Notes under the pieces: model-generated | What the model was told of the DNA's origin: nothing | Seen by the model: the letters and a program-made list of their open reading frames with translations, nothing else | Databases searched by the model: none | Translations under genes and position numbers: made by a program | Shown: in pieces, positions 1-12,100 of the stretch | How the letters are laid out: each line of letters starts with the position of its first letter | Position numbering within the stretch: position 1 is the stretch's first letter | Source: Erigeron canadensis | Lineage: Eukaryota; Streptophyta; Magnoliopsida; Asterales; Asteraceae | Reading direction: 5' to 3' | Length of the DNA: 64,000 bases | Assembly: GCF_010389155.1 (NCBI RefSeq) | Contig: NC_057767.1 | Coordinates: 7,671,765 to 7,735,764 of the forward strand

Positions 1-1224
1 GTAATGAAGTAGTCATTCTCCACAGTTTCCACACCCTTAATTTAAGATAACAAAATTTATAAATTCAGTCGTCATCCAAAAAAATTTTTTTAAAAAAATT
101 ATATGTTTTAAAAATTAGTATTGATAATGAAAATTTTGTAACAACATCGAATATTCCAAGCTAAAGTTGTCCTTTTGGGTTAAACCAAAATAGCTAATGC
201 ATGTGCGCGCATTGAAGACAAATGAAACAAAAGAATCTTAAATATTCATAAAGTGATAAATCACCAAAGAAGTTTAAACATAAAATGCATATGTTTAATT
301 AAAAATTTTTGTTTATATGTTTTAAAAATTAGTATTGATAATGAAAAGTTTGTAACAACATCGAATATTCCAAGCTAAAGTTGTCCTTTTGGGTTAAAAC
401 CAAAATAGCTAATTATGCATGTGCGCGTATTGAAGACTAATGAAACAAAAAAATCTTAAATATTCATAAAGTGATAGACAAACAAAAACTAAAATTACCA
501 AAGAAGTTCAAACATAAAATGCATATGTTTAATTGAAATATAAACGAAAATGGAATATATATATACCATTTGTTTTGCGAATTTCTCGGCACCAGAAAAT
601 GCAAGATAGGAATGTGGTGACTTGTCCATGACTAGACGAGCTAATGATATCGGATTCTTCACGGTTGTAAGTCCCGAAACAGCACCACATCGTCTACCAG
701 GACCATCCATTATACTTGCTTCCATTTCCACTGTTCCATTCTCGGTCAATGCAGATCCACGACCAGAATTGAACAGTGGATCTGATTCCAGTTCACGTAT
801 CTACATTAATTCATTATTCCAAATTAACTATCCTTTTTTTATGGGTTATAAGGAGAGTCTACGGTAAGCAAGAGAGTCCACGAGTAATAATTAATTAAAT
901 AAACTAATTAATGGCCACAAATTCATTTAATGAAATGCAATTTATTATATGATCAATAAGTATATTTTTTATTTCAAAGGCAAAGGCAACTATAAATTGA
1001 ATTCACACAAAATTAATCCACAATTAACAGATAAAAAATTATGGAAATCAATGATAATTACTTACAACGAGTTCAACGACATCAATGGCGGATGCGGAAG
1101 AACGAAGAGCATCGATTCCAAGATTGAGGCAACGGGTGAGAAGTTGTTTCGCTTGTTTTTGACGTTCCATCGGAAGATTAGGGTCAACTCCGGCACCCCC
1201 ATGTACTGCTATAGCCCAAGCCAT
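1..1224 (-). CDS. Isoaspartyl peptidase / L-asparaginase (Ntn hydrolase), 5' part of gene
   Basis: This is the first half of a plant-type L-asparaginase, an N-terminal nucleophile hydrolase that releases ammonia from asparagine and repairs isoaspartyl peptides. I read three exons on the minus strand: 1224-1066 (53 codons, ending at a GTAAG donor), 800-567 (78 codons, acceptor TGTAG, donor GTATAT) and 35-1, which continues past the window edge. All junctions are in phase 0. The protein opens [23 protein letters not shown] near residue 8 is the family's N-terminal motif. Exon 2 carries [20 protein letters not shown] and [16 protein letters not shown], both strongly family-like. Exon 3 begins [10 protein letters not shown]. 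The autocleavage threonine lies in the missing C-terminal half, so whether the enzyme is active cannot be judged. The gene is close to Arabidopsis ASPGA1 from memory. Confidence 0.93.
100..534. repeat. Direct duplication inside asparaginase intron 2
   Basis: About 200 bases at 100-301 recur at 314-534 with a period near 214. The copies differ by small indels, for example ATGCATGTGCGCG spacing and an extra block AGACAAACAAAAACTAA in copy two. The whole array lies between exon 3 (ending at 35) and exon 2 (starting at 567) of the asparaginase gene. Confidence 0.85.
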
Positions 1225-1360
1225 TCTATCTAATCTAGCTAATTATTATATATTCGTGTGTATGTTTTACAAGAAAATTATTTTCGTTCGAAGGTTTTTT
1301 TGCTAGTTTTAAGAATTACTTAGATATTTTGTGTAATGAAAAAGATGGCGGAATGGGGGG

Positions 1361-1368
1361 TATTTATA
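1361..1368 (-). promoter_or_regulatory. Probable TATA box of the asparaginase gene
   Basis: TATAAATA on the minus strand, flanked by C/G runs, lies about 137 bases upstream of the ATG at 1224. This spacing allows a short 5' UTR. Confidence 0.6.
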
Positions 1369-2009
1369 GGGGGGTTTCCTATTTTAACATTGATTACTTT
1401 GTATTAAAATTGAATTTTTGTAGTAAATGGCTTTGCTAAGATATAATATAATTAGCTGGCATGCAAAAGAGGAAGCCCATGTGTCTATTTACTTTGATCT
1501 CTATCATATGTGCTGACTCGAAATATATTTTAAGTTAAAAGAAAACACGTGAATCTAGCTATCGTTGTTTTTAGGCCACTAAATATGGCTCACTTTGTCA
1601 ATGATACAGTATTCCAACCAGTGAGCGATACCGAGTACTAACTAGTATTTTGGGAAGGGTTCGATCATTATGATTATTTTTATTGGAGCTTTTATAGAGG
1701 TAATCTACCAATAATTAAAGACGTATAAAAACCAAATAAAATAACTGAGCATTTTGCTTATTTGGTATGTTTGTGCCTTTGTGGGTCTCGCCATTGTATA
1801 TTGGGATCTGTTTTTTCATTGATGTTTCTTCTATTTTAACGAGAAGATTCAGCGTTCACGTTGTGGGTTGTAATAATTGTGGATGCGCGATAAAAGTAGA
1901 AGAAGACAAAAAAAAAAAAACCACAGTCATGCCACAGTCTTTGACCGTTGCCCCGGAAAAAATAACGACATGTAAAATTTACAACTCATGGTAATTAAGG
2001 CATTTATGT
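1369..2009. other. Intergenic, no gene recognised
   Basis: Upstream region of the asparaginase gene. Short open frames here have no recognisable family features or splice context. Confidence 0.5.
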
Positions 2010-2830
2010 TATCAAAATTAAGATATTGAAACTTTCTTAACGAAAATTAGAAAAATGAAATTTTAAAAACTAAATAAAACAAAACTTTCGTGCGAAAAGT
2101 AAAAGAAATTAAGTTATGCAACAAAAAGTAAAAAGGTTATAAGTTAAGCAGGAATGGAAAAAGCTTGACGAAAATTAAAAAAACAAAAGTTATATGGTGA
2201 AAAGTAAGATAACGAAACTTTAATTCATGGCAAAATTAGAAAAATAAAAGTATAAAAAGTAAATAAAACAAAATTTTCGTGCAAAAAGTAAAAGAAGCGA
2301 AAGTGATGTGGCCAAAGTAAAAGGGCGAAAACTTTAATAAATTTATGTGATAAAAAGTAAAAAAAAAAAAAATTGAACTTTCATGGCAAAAGTTAAAAAA
2401 ATGAAAGTTTAAAAACTAAATAAAACAAAATTTTCGTGCCAAACATAAAAGAAATAAAGTTTTGTGACAAAAAGTAAAATGGTTAAAAGTTTCGTGTAGT
2501 TAACAAAAGCAAAAAAACAAAAGTTATGTGGTAAAAAGTAAGATAATGAAACTTTCATGATAAAAGTTAAAAAAATAAAAATATAAAGTGTAAATAAAAC
2601 AAAACTTTCGTGCTAAAAATAAAAAAACAAAATTGATGTGGCAAAAAGTAAAAGATATTGCGGAAACTTTAGTAAATTTATGTGATAAAAAGTAAAAAGA
2701 TTGAAACTTTTGTGGCAAAAGTTAAAAAGATGAAAGTTTAAAAACTAAAGAAAACAAAACTTTCGTGCCAAAAGTAAAAGAATTAAAATTATATGAGAAA
2801 AAGTAAAAAGACGAATTTAAAAATAAAAAA
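2010..2830. repeat. Degenerate A-rich tandem repeat region
   Basis: The motif AAATAAAACAAAACTTTCGTGC recurs near 2072, 2261, 2418, 2592 and 2747, giving an irregular higher-order period of about 155-190 bases. In between are many variants of GTGRCAAAAAGTAAAAG. A similar texture appears in the left arm of the Helitron at 43330-43700, so this may be decayed Helitron-derived sequence. No Helitron ends were found here. Confidence 0.65.
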
Positions 2831-2840
2831 AAGAAGGTTG

Positions 2841-3536
2841 ACAGGCTACTACGCAACTACCTGCTAATCTGATTCATTATTCATAAGCACGGCCAATGTT
2901 ATATATATAAATATAAATATAAATTACACTTTAAATTATGTAAATATCTACTTTATAAAAAATGAGAAATGACACTGAATACAGACGAATCCTTCTAAAG
3001 TCGAAGATTTCACTATTGGACTACTAACCTTATTGACTCTATGTCTCTATCAATGTTATAAAAAAAAAAAAAACAGTATACATTGGTTCACTACTTTTAT
3101 TTTAAAGTTGGCGTTTAAAAATTAAAAAGAATTATGTTAATTTTGTGAAGGAAATAACTGCTTACATTTACATATATCAAAAACATTGACCGATATAGTA
3201 TATTTCTTAACGTTTTCATAGAGTTTTAAATCCTTTATTATTTTTGGCTTTTCCGATATAATAAGTCTACGTACTTAATGTATTATACAATATATTGAAA
3301 CATTTTCTATTTTTTGAAATGCGTGTTTTTAATCACTACTCTATAGCTCATTATATAAAGATGTGTGCTATTAGGTGTAGATAAAGTGGTCTTATTTGGA
3401 TTCCCGTTACAGCAGAGTGACTTATGAGGAAAAACCCCCTAATTGCGTTAACAGAGGCTCAAATTCACCCATGCACTTGGTTTAGAATCATGATTTTATT
3501 AATACCGCATATTTTTTTATTTTTTTTTTAACAAGT
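2841..3536. other. Intergenic, nothing recognised
   Basis: AT-rich sequence without supported coding, RNA or transposon features. Confidence 0.45.
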
Positions 3537-3689
3537 TAGTAGTTGATAGTTGACGGTTAGTATTCGGAACACCATCGTGACATTCAATTAAACAGTATGC
3601 GAAATTCAAACCACGTATGACTAAAATGAAACTCAAGACTCTCGAAAACCCCCATAATAATTCATTTACCAAGAAGAAGAAACTTGCTC

Positions 3690-3835
3690 GGTGCCGCCTT
3701 CCATTGGTTTTGAGCCCCAATACCTCGACGGTGTATGGAGGAGGTTAAGATGTAAGCAAGTGAAATTCTAATCCTGATGGTTTGTACTAAATTCTAAATC
3801 CTTACCAATGAGTCACCAATCCATTAGCATTAATG
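3690..3835 (-). mobile_element. tRNA-derived SINE-like fragment, family S1
   Basis: On the minus strand an A-box-like stretch (GGTGACTCATTGGTAAGG) is followed by a weak B-box and then by TATTGGGGCTCAAAACC. The last motif is shared exactly with the minus-strand element at 53965-54215, which has a better tRNA-like head. The two look like copies of one retroposon family. Confidence 0.5.
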
Positions 3836-3926
3836 AAAATTTTCCTAAGTAGTAAGATTTATCACAGACCTTCGTGTGGTCTCATAAGGCAAAAACACTA
3901 AATAGTCAAAAACCATACCAATAATA

Positions 3927-4338
3927 CACTACAAATAATTTTGCATTTATTCATACTTTTAGTTACCGTGAATAAATTAAAAAATCTGTCACGCTTTTAT
4001 GTATTTAAAAATATGGAGAATTAAAAATGTGTAGAAATTAATCCACGGTTAAAATTGTGGTATTCTAAAAGTTTACACTTTTTAGTGTGAATTTTCATAT
4101 TTAATTTGTAACACTACATTTGTCCATACTAACTAAATATGTGGCGTGATAAATGTGGTGTGACAAATTAAATATGAAAGTCCACATTAAAAAGTGTGAA
4201 CTTTTAGAATACCACAGTTTAAGTGTGGATTAATTTCTACACACTAAAATCCATTTTTACACACATAAAAGCGTGACAAATATTTTAATTTGTTAACGCT
4301 AACTAAAAGTGTGGACAAATGCAATTTTATTTGTAGTA
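3927..4338. mobile_element. Foldback MITE with ACTACAAAT termini (CACTA-like)
   Basis: The element is a near-complete inverted repeat. The left end, starting CACTACAAATAATTTTGCA, pairs with the reverse complement of the right end, and matching continues inward through TTTTAGAATACCAC and AAATTAAATATGAAA on both arms to a loop near 4130. The ends resemble CACTA-superfamily termini. A 3-base ATA duplication (3924-3926 and 4338-4340) fits only if one terminal base has been lost. No coding capacity. Confidence 0.75.
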
Positions 4339-4354
4339 TACATTGATTGTCGAT

Positions 4355-4450
4355 GGTTTAATAGCTTAGTAACATCTTGGTGATGTGATAAAACCTAGAG
4401 ACCATCAGGTCATAAGTTCGAATCCTACATATGGTGTTTTCTCATATTAT
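4355..4450 (+). mobile_element. tRNA-derived SINE head (fragment)
   Basis: ATAGCTTAGTAACATC resembles a tRNA A-box and CATAAGTTCGAATCC is a near-perfect pol III B-box 40-50 bases later. The sequence does not fold as a full tRNA, so a SINE fragment is more likely than a tRNA gene. Confidence 0.5.
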
Positions 4451-4723
4451 TGAGTTGTTTTCCTTAATTAGTGTATTGATAATTGCTTAGTAGTGGAGAT
4501 ATATATGATCGATTAGTACCCTGATGGCACGGTGATATCACAATGGTTCATCAGTGATCTAAATTTGTCATTCACAATTTGTCTTTCAAAGAAAAAAAAA
4601 ACTTAATACTAAATTAATAATACAATTTGTCGTTAAAAAAAAAAACCCAATAATACATTAATTATCCCTATAAAGAATAGTAAATGGCAATATGTTTTTA
4701 TCCTTTCCATAATTTGTAAAGTA

Positions 4724-5069
4724 CTAAACTTATGCCCCGCAATGCGGCGGCGGGGTAGTGATGGCGGAAGTGGTAGTGGTGACGGTGGTGGGGGTGGCAG
4801 CGGGGGTGGCAGCGGGGGTGACAGTGGAACGGCGGTGGGAGCGGTAATAATGGTGAATGTAAAAATAATTGATGTTAAAGGTGGTTGTGTCATTTTATGT
4901 ATTGAAGGGTCTATATATATTGTAAATTATTTCATTAATTAAGGGTATTATAGGTATATTAGATAAAGAAGTTTAAATTAGTGAATAAAATATAGGGGTA
5001 TCTTTGATTTTTCAAAGATGAAAAGTTTAAGGAGAAAAATAAGTGATTTGCTTTATTATATAGTATAGA
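4724..5069 (-). mobile_element. Small non-autonomous Helitron (family H1-like 5' end)
   Basis: On the minus strand the element starts TCTATACTATATAATAAAGC after a host A and ends near a GC-rich hairpin (CCGCATTGCGG) followed by TTTAG before a host T. The 5' end matches the H1 copies at 6030 and 15910; the 3' end is poorer. The interior holds a GGT/GGC microsatellite (about 4745-4840) that creates proline- or glycine-rich open frames of no evident meaning. Confidence 0.55.
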
Positions 5070-6029
5070 TAAGTTTGGTAAATACTTCAAATTAATATTT
5101 GAAAAAAGTGAGTATGTCGCTATTAGACACCTAATCTTAGGTGTAGAACACATATTAATTTTTTGATATTTATTGTCTAGTATATAAATGATTGGCCCAT
5201 ATGTTTTTTATGGATTAAAACATTAAAATATGAAGGATTCTATACTCTAGTTATATGTGTATAACAGTTACATATTCTTCATTTTTCTTAAATATTGTAA
5301 TTAATAGATTTGAACTTAATTGATGATATATGGTGTATTTAGATATAGTGTGTATAATGTGTGTTTGTGTATGTTGAGGAAAAAAATGGTATTTGTATAG
5401 AAATAGACTTTATTATATAAAAGGCTTCAATTACAAATGGAATGGTAAGAGGTATTTATACATATTAACTTATTATCACTAATACCCTTTCCAATATTAA
5501 AACTTTACAATTAAACACCACAAAATTTTATATCTAACAAACATTATCCCAATTAGTTTTCTGTGTAAGTATATTTATAATAAGTTTTTTTCTTTCAAAA
5601 CTTGATGGCCTCTATATTGAAATACGAGTCAAAAATGATACATATGAATATATGCTTGGTATTATGGAAAAAACAATGTAACTAGAGTTTAGCTGAGAAA
5701 ATCAGGAAGGATTTGCATGCCATTGACCCAGGTTAAATTCAATCTTTAATGATTAATGCTTAAATTAAAACATATGAATTCACAAAATGATATAATCTGG
5801 TTTTATTTGGGAATGCTAAAAGGTTAACTTCAATCATTAAAAGTTAAAGCAAATATTAATTATATCTGAATTAAGTATCTAGCAAGATTTATTCGTTTAA
5901 AAAGCAAAAAAAAAAAAAAAAAAAAAAAAACGTAAATTAATGATTGAAGACAAAAAAAAAATATAAATTTTTGAGATTTTTTTTTATTTGTTAATATAAT
6001 TAATCATTAAAGAGTTTTCTTTAATAACA
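5070..6029. other. Intergenic with long poly-A tract
   Basis: No gene recognised. An uninterrupted run of about 25 A residues lies near 5906-5930 and may mark an old retroposon tail. Confidence 0.45.
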
Positions 6030-6508
6030 CGAGAGAAAGGTAACCGCACGTTGCGGCAGTGATGAATATGATGACAGGGTTGTGATGTAATGGCGGTGGC
6101 GGTGATAAGATGATCTACTTGACGGGTTCCGTCATCGGATTTAAAAAATCGTCAAAAGTATATTGAATGACCTCTCTTATGAAAGAACATGAAATTTTAA
6201 GAACACCTATATAACTTTTATAAATTATCGATGTACGGTTTTTGAGATTAAAAATTTTGAATATAGAGGAATAAAATATTTTATAGAGGAGAGAAAAAAA
6301 AAATGAGTGATTGAGATTTGATGAGAGAAAAAAGGTATTATATATAAGTAAATATAGAAGAAATAGGATAAACATTTTGGGTAAGTAAATGTTGAAACTT
6401 AAAATGTGGTTTAGATGTACTGTACATCATGCATTAACAACATTTATACATTCTTGAAATTGAAAGTTGAAAATTGAAATCTTATTTTGCTTTATAATAT
6501 AGTATAGA
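6030..6508 (-). mobile_element. Non-autonomous Helitron, family H1
   Basis: The minus-strand 5' end is TCTATACTATATTATAAAGC after host A (6509). The 3' end has hairpin CCGCAACGTGCGG followed by CTCTCG and host T (6029). The body matches the plus-strand copy at 15910-16335, including the stretch encoding CSFIREVIQYTFDD in one frame. It lacks any Rep/helicase coding sequence. Confidence 0.75.
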
Positions 6509-9180
6509 TAATTTAGTTATGGAAAATGATTAATCTTCCTAACTAAATAGCATAAAACTTCTTTTAGTGGTATCTACATGTCACAATATTATGGTTTTAA
6601 GAGCATTATTAGACTATCTTTTAGGATGATTTATCTTTTCCCGCTAGATGTTTAATAACTTAATTTTAAAAATCAATAATTATGATTGGTTAATTGAGAT
6701 CAACTCAGTTATCTATTAGTGTATATATACATATTGAGGTTAATATTATAATTAAAATAATCATTTTTCTCATCAACCTATTAATTAGGAATGCTAATTC
6801 CTTTTTTTTAACATTAAATTCCCTTTTTGTCTTTTATCGATTATATACCCGACTTAGGTAAAACCATCCTAGCTAGGCAATAGATAAAAATCGTTAAAAT
6901 GTAGAATATGTTAAACTTCAATCAAGATTCAAGACCTTCTGATATAGGTGAGGTGATAAGGATCCATGGTGGTGATTGGTTGGAAGATAGGTTATTATAT
7001 TAGATTTAGTTTTAGATTAGAATGCAAAGTGTTTATTTTGTTGATTAGGTTGGAATAAGTCTTACATTATACTTTCAAAGCTTTACAACCAACCATGCAT
7101 ATATAGATACATCCTATTTTGAATACATGCACCACGTATACAAAACATCTACATTGTCCTTTCAAGCCATCATAGGACGTGAGTTAATGTAAGCAAAACT
7201 AGTAATTAATTATGCTATAAATTTTCGTTTTGCAAATAGAGAATAAAAGAGGACAAGTTTAACATATAAAGATTGGTCAAATAATGCATTATAATGTGAG
7301 TTGTCTTTAACAAAATAGCATACGGATATAATTTTATTATAAATCTAATATTTTGATTCAAAAAAAGTGAGGGACAAATTGGTATGTATACCTCCAAGAT
7401 TTTAAATAATAAATGAAAATGAAACGATGCCACTCTTTCACGCATTTCAAATAGAAATTACTCACGATTACCACTTTATTTAAAACATGAGTAGTGTCTA
7501 GTGATAAATATACATCATCTTTTAGTTATATACAATAAATATACATATTATATTTCATAATACATAGCATTAAATATACAATGGTTAAAAGCTATTGTGC
7601 ATTTATCACTTCCTTAAAACATATGTTCTACTTTGTTGGAGGATAAATGTTATGTAAGCAGACAAAAAAATTTAAAACATAACTTCCATTAGATCATGTC
7701 CATAATTTTCCTATTTTTGTTAGATTAAAACATCTTAATTCTTACATGTAACGCACATTTGTAAAGAAAAAAAAAAAAAGAATAGAAAAGAACAAAACTA
7801 CGATATTCAGAGGGCCCATTTTTTTTAATCATTAAGTGTTGAATGTATTAAGTGGTTGAATGTATAAATAATGTTTGTATGTATTAAGTAAAAAATAGAT
7901 AATTGCGGTTATTTTTGTTTATTAAATAAATAAAAAGAAAAAGAACATCAAAACATTAAGTTTCTAATTATTAAGTATACTGCATGAAAAAAAAAAAAAA
8001 AAAGGGAACGGGTCTATATGCTAAATACTAACTGTACTACTCCGTATAACCCTATGCACTTTCAATTACTTCCAGTCCACAAACTGTATGAACTTTTGAA
8101 GTGAATATTGGAAAATCTTTCTTGACTGGCCTTTGATTAATTGGCTTGGCTGGTCGGGTTTCTCTTAAGTTATTTATTTATTTTTCCTTTTCTGGATATC
8201 TTTTTAAATAAAATAGTTATCCTATATGTTGTTTATTGTATTATTAGTATTAGTATGCAATAAATAGATAAGACGTGTGTTATTTATCTTCCTACAGGTT
8301 TGTGTTTATTTCATGCGTATGTTGTTTCTTGTTTGAGTAGATGGCTGAATTAGATGGTTAATTCTAAACATAAAGATAGAATGGAAATCGAATTCAGGTT
8401 CAGACTTACAGTTAAGACTCTAAGAAAATTGTTGACAAGGTGGTCAAACTTTGAGGATAGCTCACAAAGTCGCCAGAAAGTTCATTAAAAGGGACGACAA
8501 CAATGTGAATTTGCTGGTGTGTTGCATCTAATTAACTTGCAATTTATACTTTGGTGGATAGATTATTGTTGGAAATTCTATCTAGAAACTTGTTTTGTTT
8601 GCTATTTTCTTGCATTTCTCCTGGTCAGATGCATCTTCTGCATTTGGATTTACCTAATTTGTTGTTTGTCACAGGCGAAACCAAGCTTTGGGTGTGTTCC
8701 AGGGGGTCAAAAAAATCTCAACCTTAGAATCATCCTTTTCTGAGGCACAAGCTAGTCCCGACTCCTGACCCTCTATGGTAGTACCAAAGTACCAGTATTA
8801 ACTCCAACAAAGAAATTGTGTGCCCATGTAACCGGCACCAATCTGCTCCATGATCAATTGAACATGTGAGCTAGTCCACACAATTCATAACTCACATTAC
8901 ACGCATAAAAATTAGCATTTCAACTCAAACAAAGAAAAAAACACTATAAAACAACAATCGACAATGTTATAATCACCTTATACAACCAACAAATGTAAAA
9001 CTACTTGACTACCTGGGTGAACTGCTATCATTTCAAGATACTTGTTAGATCCATATCAATTTACTTGACAAAATGAACACTTTCAGAAATGCCGGAAATA
9101 AAGAGCTGTATCAGATCAAAGATAGATTTTGTATGAAGAAACTAATGAATGCTGGGATTTTAAGAGGGTCATATGGTCTT
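6509..9180. other. Intergenic and MPDU1 3' flank, nothing recognised
   Basis: AT-rich. The sequence just below 9181 must include the 3' UTR of the MPDU1-like gene. No other supported feature. Confidence 0.45.
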
Positions 9181-12100
9181 CTACTCTGCTTTCTTCCCTT
9201 TCTTTGTTGGCTTCTCTTGTGGCTTCTGGTATATCATGATTTGGCTCAAAATTGCACCATTTGTCAATATTCCGAGAACCGAACCCATAACAACTTCAAA
9301 ACAACATAAAGAATATCAGATTAGAGAGACACGGTTCCCTAACTGAAAAAACTTGGCAGCTGAGCTATAGAAGAGGGGTTCATTGAGCAGGTAAAGAGAC
9401 TTTTATTAATTAAAGATGATGATTTTCAACTCTTTTACTTGTCATAAGAAAACGAAAGATATGATTTAATTATAACAGGCTTAAATTGAAAAAAATATTT
9501 GCTGAAAAGAAAACAACTCAATGGTTTAAGGGCACCCAGTGTTTTTTAATGCTTAACAAGTGAAAAACTCTTTTAAAAAAAATATAGTAATTGAATAAAA
9601 TAACTTTTGTAGATCACATTTTGACACAATATTCGTTCACGAGAAACCGTTTCAACCCGTACCAACAATTACCAGCTTTGACCCAGACCCGTGGTGACCT
9701 TATACCCTACCTGCCCAGTTTTCCACATCTAGTTTTAAGTAGATAGAAAAAAGAGTACCACTTGTTGGAGCTTTTTCTTGAAGGCTGGTAAAAACTCTCA
9801 CTGCAAAAGAACACACAAACTGCATAAGACAACGTCTAACTCATATAACTATTTAATGGTTTGAGTATTAATAAGAAAGACCTCACCTATAGAACCAGCA
9901 GAATTCATAAATGAAGTCAAAAAACTAAGCTCCCCTGTGCTTTTGTTCTGCTCATATACAACACAATCGTCACATAAAGTCAGAAATTCACATTATAGAT
10001 ATGGATATGGAGTTATAAATCATTATAAACATGCACAAAGACTAGATATTATACAACGTCGACGTGTTCATTCATAAGGTTGTTATTCCCCAGAAACCTA
10101 GTTTGGAACTTCATCAGTTAAATAACAAGAGATCTCCTTGAAAAAGAGAGCTAACAAGTTTAAGAAATCTTCTCTTATTAACTATGTATTATTATACAAA
10201 TGAATATAGACGTTATGCCCAATTTCTATTTAAAATCAAAGATCCAAAAGTTTCATGTATCTGTGTATTCCCATTTATCAAAATACGAGGCCACGAATTC
10301 ATCTATAAAGATCGTATCTATGCATAATATTCAGCCAAATCTCGCGTTTAACAGGTTTGCACAGCGGAAGTAATAACAAGATAAATAAAAGAACATGAGA
10401 ATTTACATGGTATCTCACACGATGTGTGTGAACTAATCCATGGCTGCAACTAGGGTTTTCTATTAAGCTCAGTACAAAAATTACAATGCATAGACTTTGA
10501 TATTATATATATGTAGATAGATAGATAATAGTCCGGGGTTTGTTGCTTGGTGAACAAGGAAACCGGTGGGCCTCCTAAACCGCCTACTAAAACCCGCCCT
10601 AGGTCCAAAAGAGCGCAAAGACCTTCATAAACCCGGTAATAAGTTGATGAGGTAGGTAACGTGACAATAGTTATAATAAGCATGCTCATTTTCTTACCAG
10701 AAATGTCTAACTGAGCATTTTGCCAATTGACTGGGACTAGAAAGATATTTAGACAATGTTTTCCATCAGATACTTAAGATATATAAAGCTAAGTAAAAAA
10801 TAAAGTTACTATACACTTTCTTTACTTTTTGATATTTAGGGTAACACAAACATTTTAGCTTCATACAAATTGACCTTATAATTAAACCAGAGAAGTACAC
10901 AGCAATTTCAGTGACTTGCCAATTTTGAAAATTTAGTCCAAACTTCCACTACCCTAAATCTGAAACTGAAACCACAAATCCTGAGCTAAATAAATCCGGA
11001 TATATATATATATATAGTACAAAAAGTACTATATATATAGGGGTGGGTTATTTATAGTACAAGCATTTAAAAAAGTACAAAAAGTACAAGGTTTTTCCTC
11101 TTCTTCTTCCTTCCATCTCCGACCACCACCACCACAACCACCATGATCATCTCCAACCACCACCATGATCCTCCGGCGACGGCGACCATCTTCGGCGAGA
11201 CTTACACATGTGTAAGTTAACTTTCCGGCGAGAATCAGGTTCGTTTTCGGGTGGATACGGTACGGGCCAGAGGCCCTCATCCGTTCTAAGTTGACCGTCA
11301 AGGACGCATATGGGAATCGTATGAATTTGATGGGCGGCGATCCAAGAGATGGTGACGGTTTGCTACGGTACGGGCGAAGCCCTTGCTATGATTTGATGGA
11401 AGGAAGAAGGAAGTAAGTTAACTTACACATGTACCACAAAAAGTACATGTACTAGAATTATCTTTCCTATATATATATATATATATATATAGTAGAGATC
11501 CAGAGAAAAGATCCGTTTTTTTTTTAGCTTGTTTTTTCGATTTGTTTTCATTTTTTTTTTACCTTTTTCATTCTTTTTTTACGTAAGCCAATCCATAAAA
11601 AAAATTTGAAAAAATTAAAAAAATAAAATATTCTAACCCGAGTTAGTGAGTTATACATGTAAGGTTACGGTGCGGGCTTCGCCCTTAAGGATATTAATAG
11701 AGGTAGCTGGTGGGAGTGATAGGTCATAGAGGGTGATAGGTTATAGGGGGTGATCGGTGATGGGGTGATCTACTTAACGGGCTTCGCCTTTAGCATCATG
11801 GCTTCGCCATAGACCAAGAGGCTTCGCCTATAGCTTACGGACTACGCCCTTTGAAAAAAAAATATTTTTAAAATTTTTTTATATGAAAGTATTTAATTAA
11901 AGAGAGAATGAAAAAAAGTGAAAAAATAAAAAAATTAACTAAAAAAAATCAAAAAAAAAATTTTTTTTTAATTTTTTTATATTAAAGTATTTAATTAAAG
12001 AGAGAATGAAAAAAAGTGAAAAAAGAAAAAAATTATTTTTTAAATTTTTTTATATGAAAGTATTTAATTAAAGAGAGAATGAAAAAAAGTGAAAAAAGAA

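Noticed and set aside
4633..4942. Proline-rich and glycine-rich open frames on opposite strands
   Set aside because: They translate a GGT/GGC microsatellite inside a small Helitron; no start context or family features.
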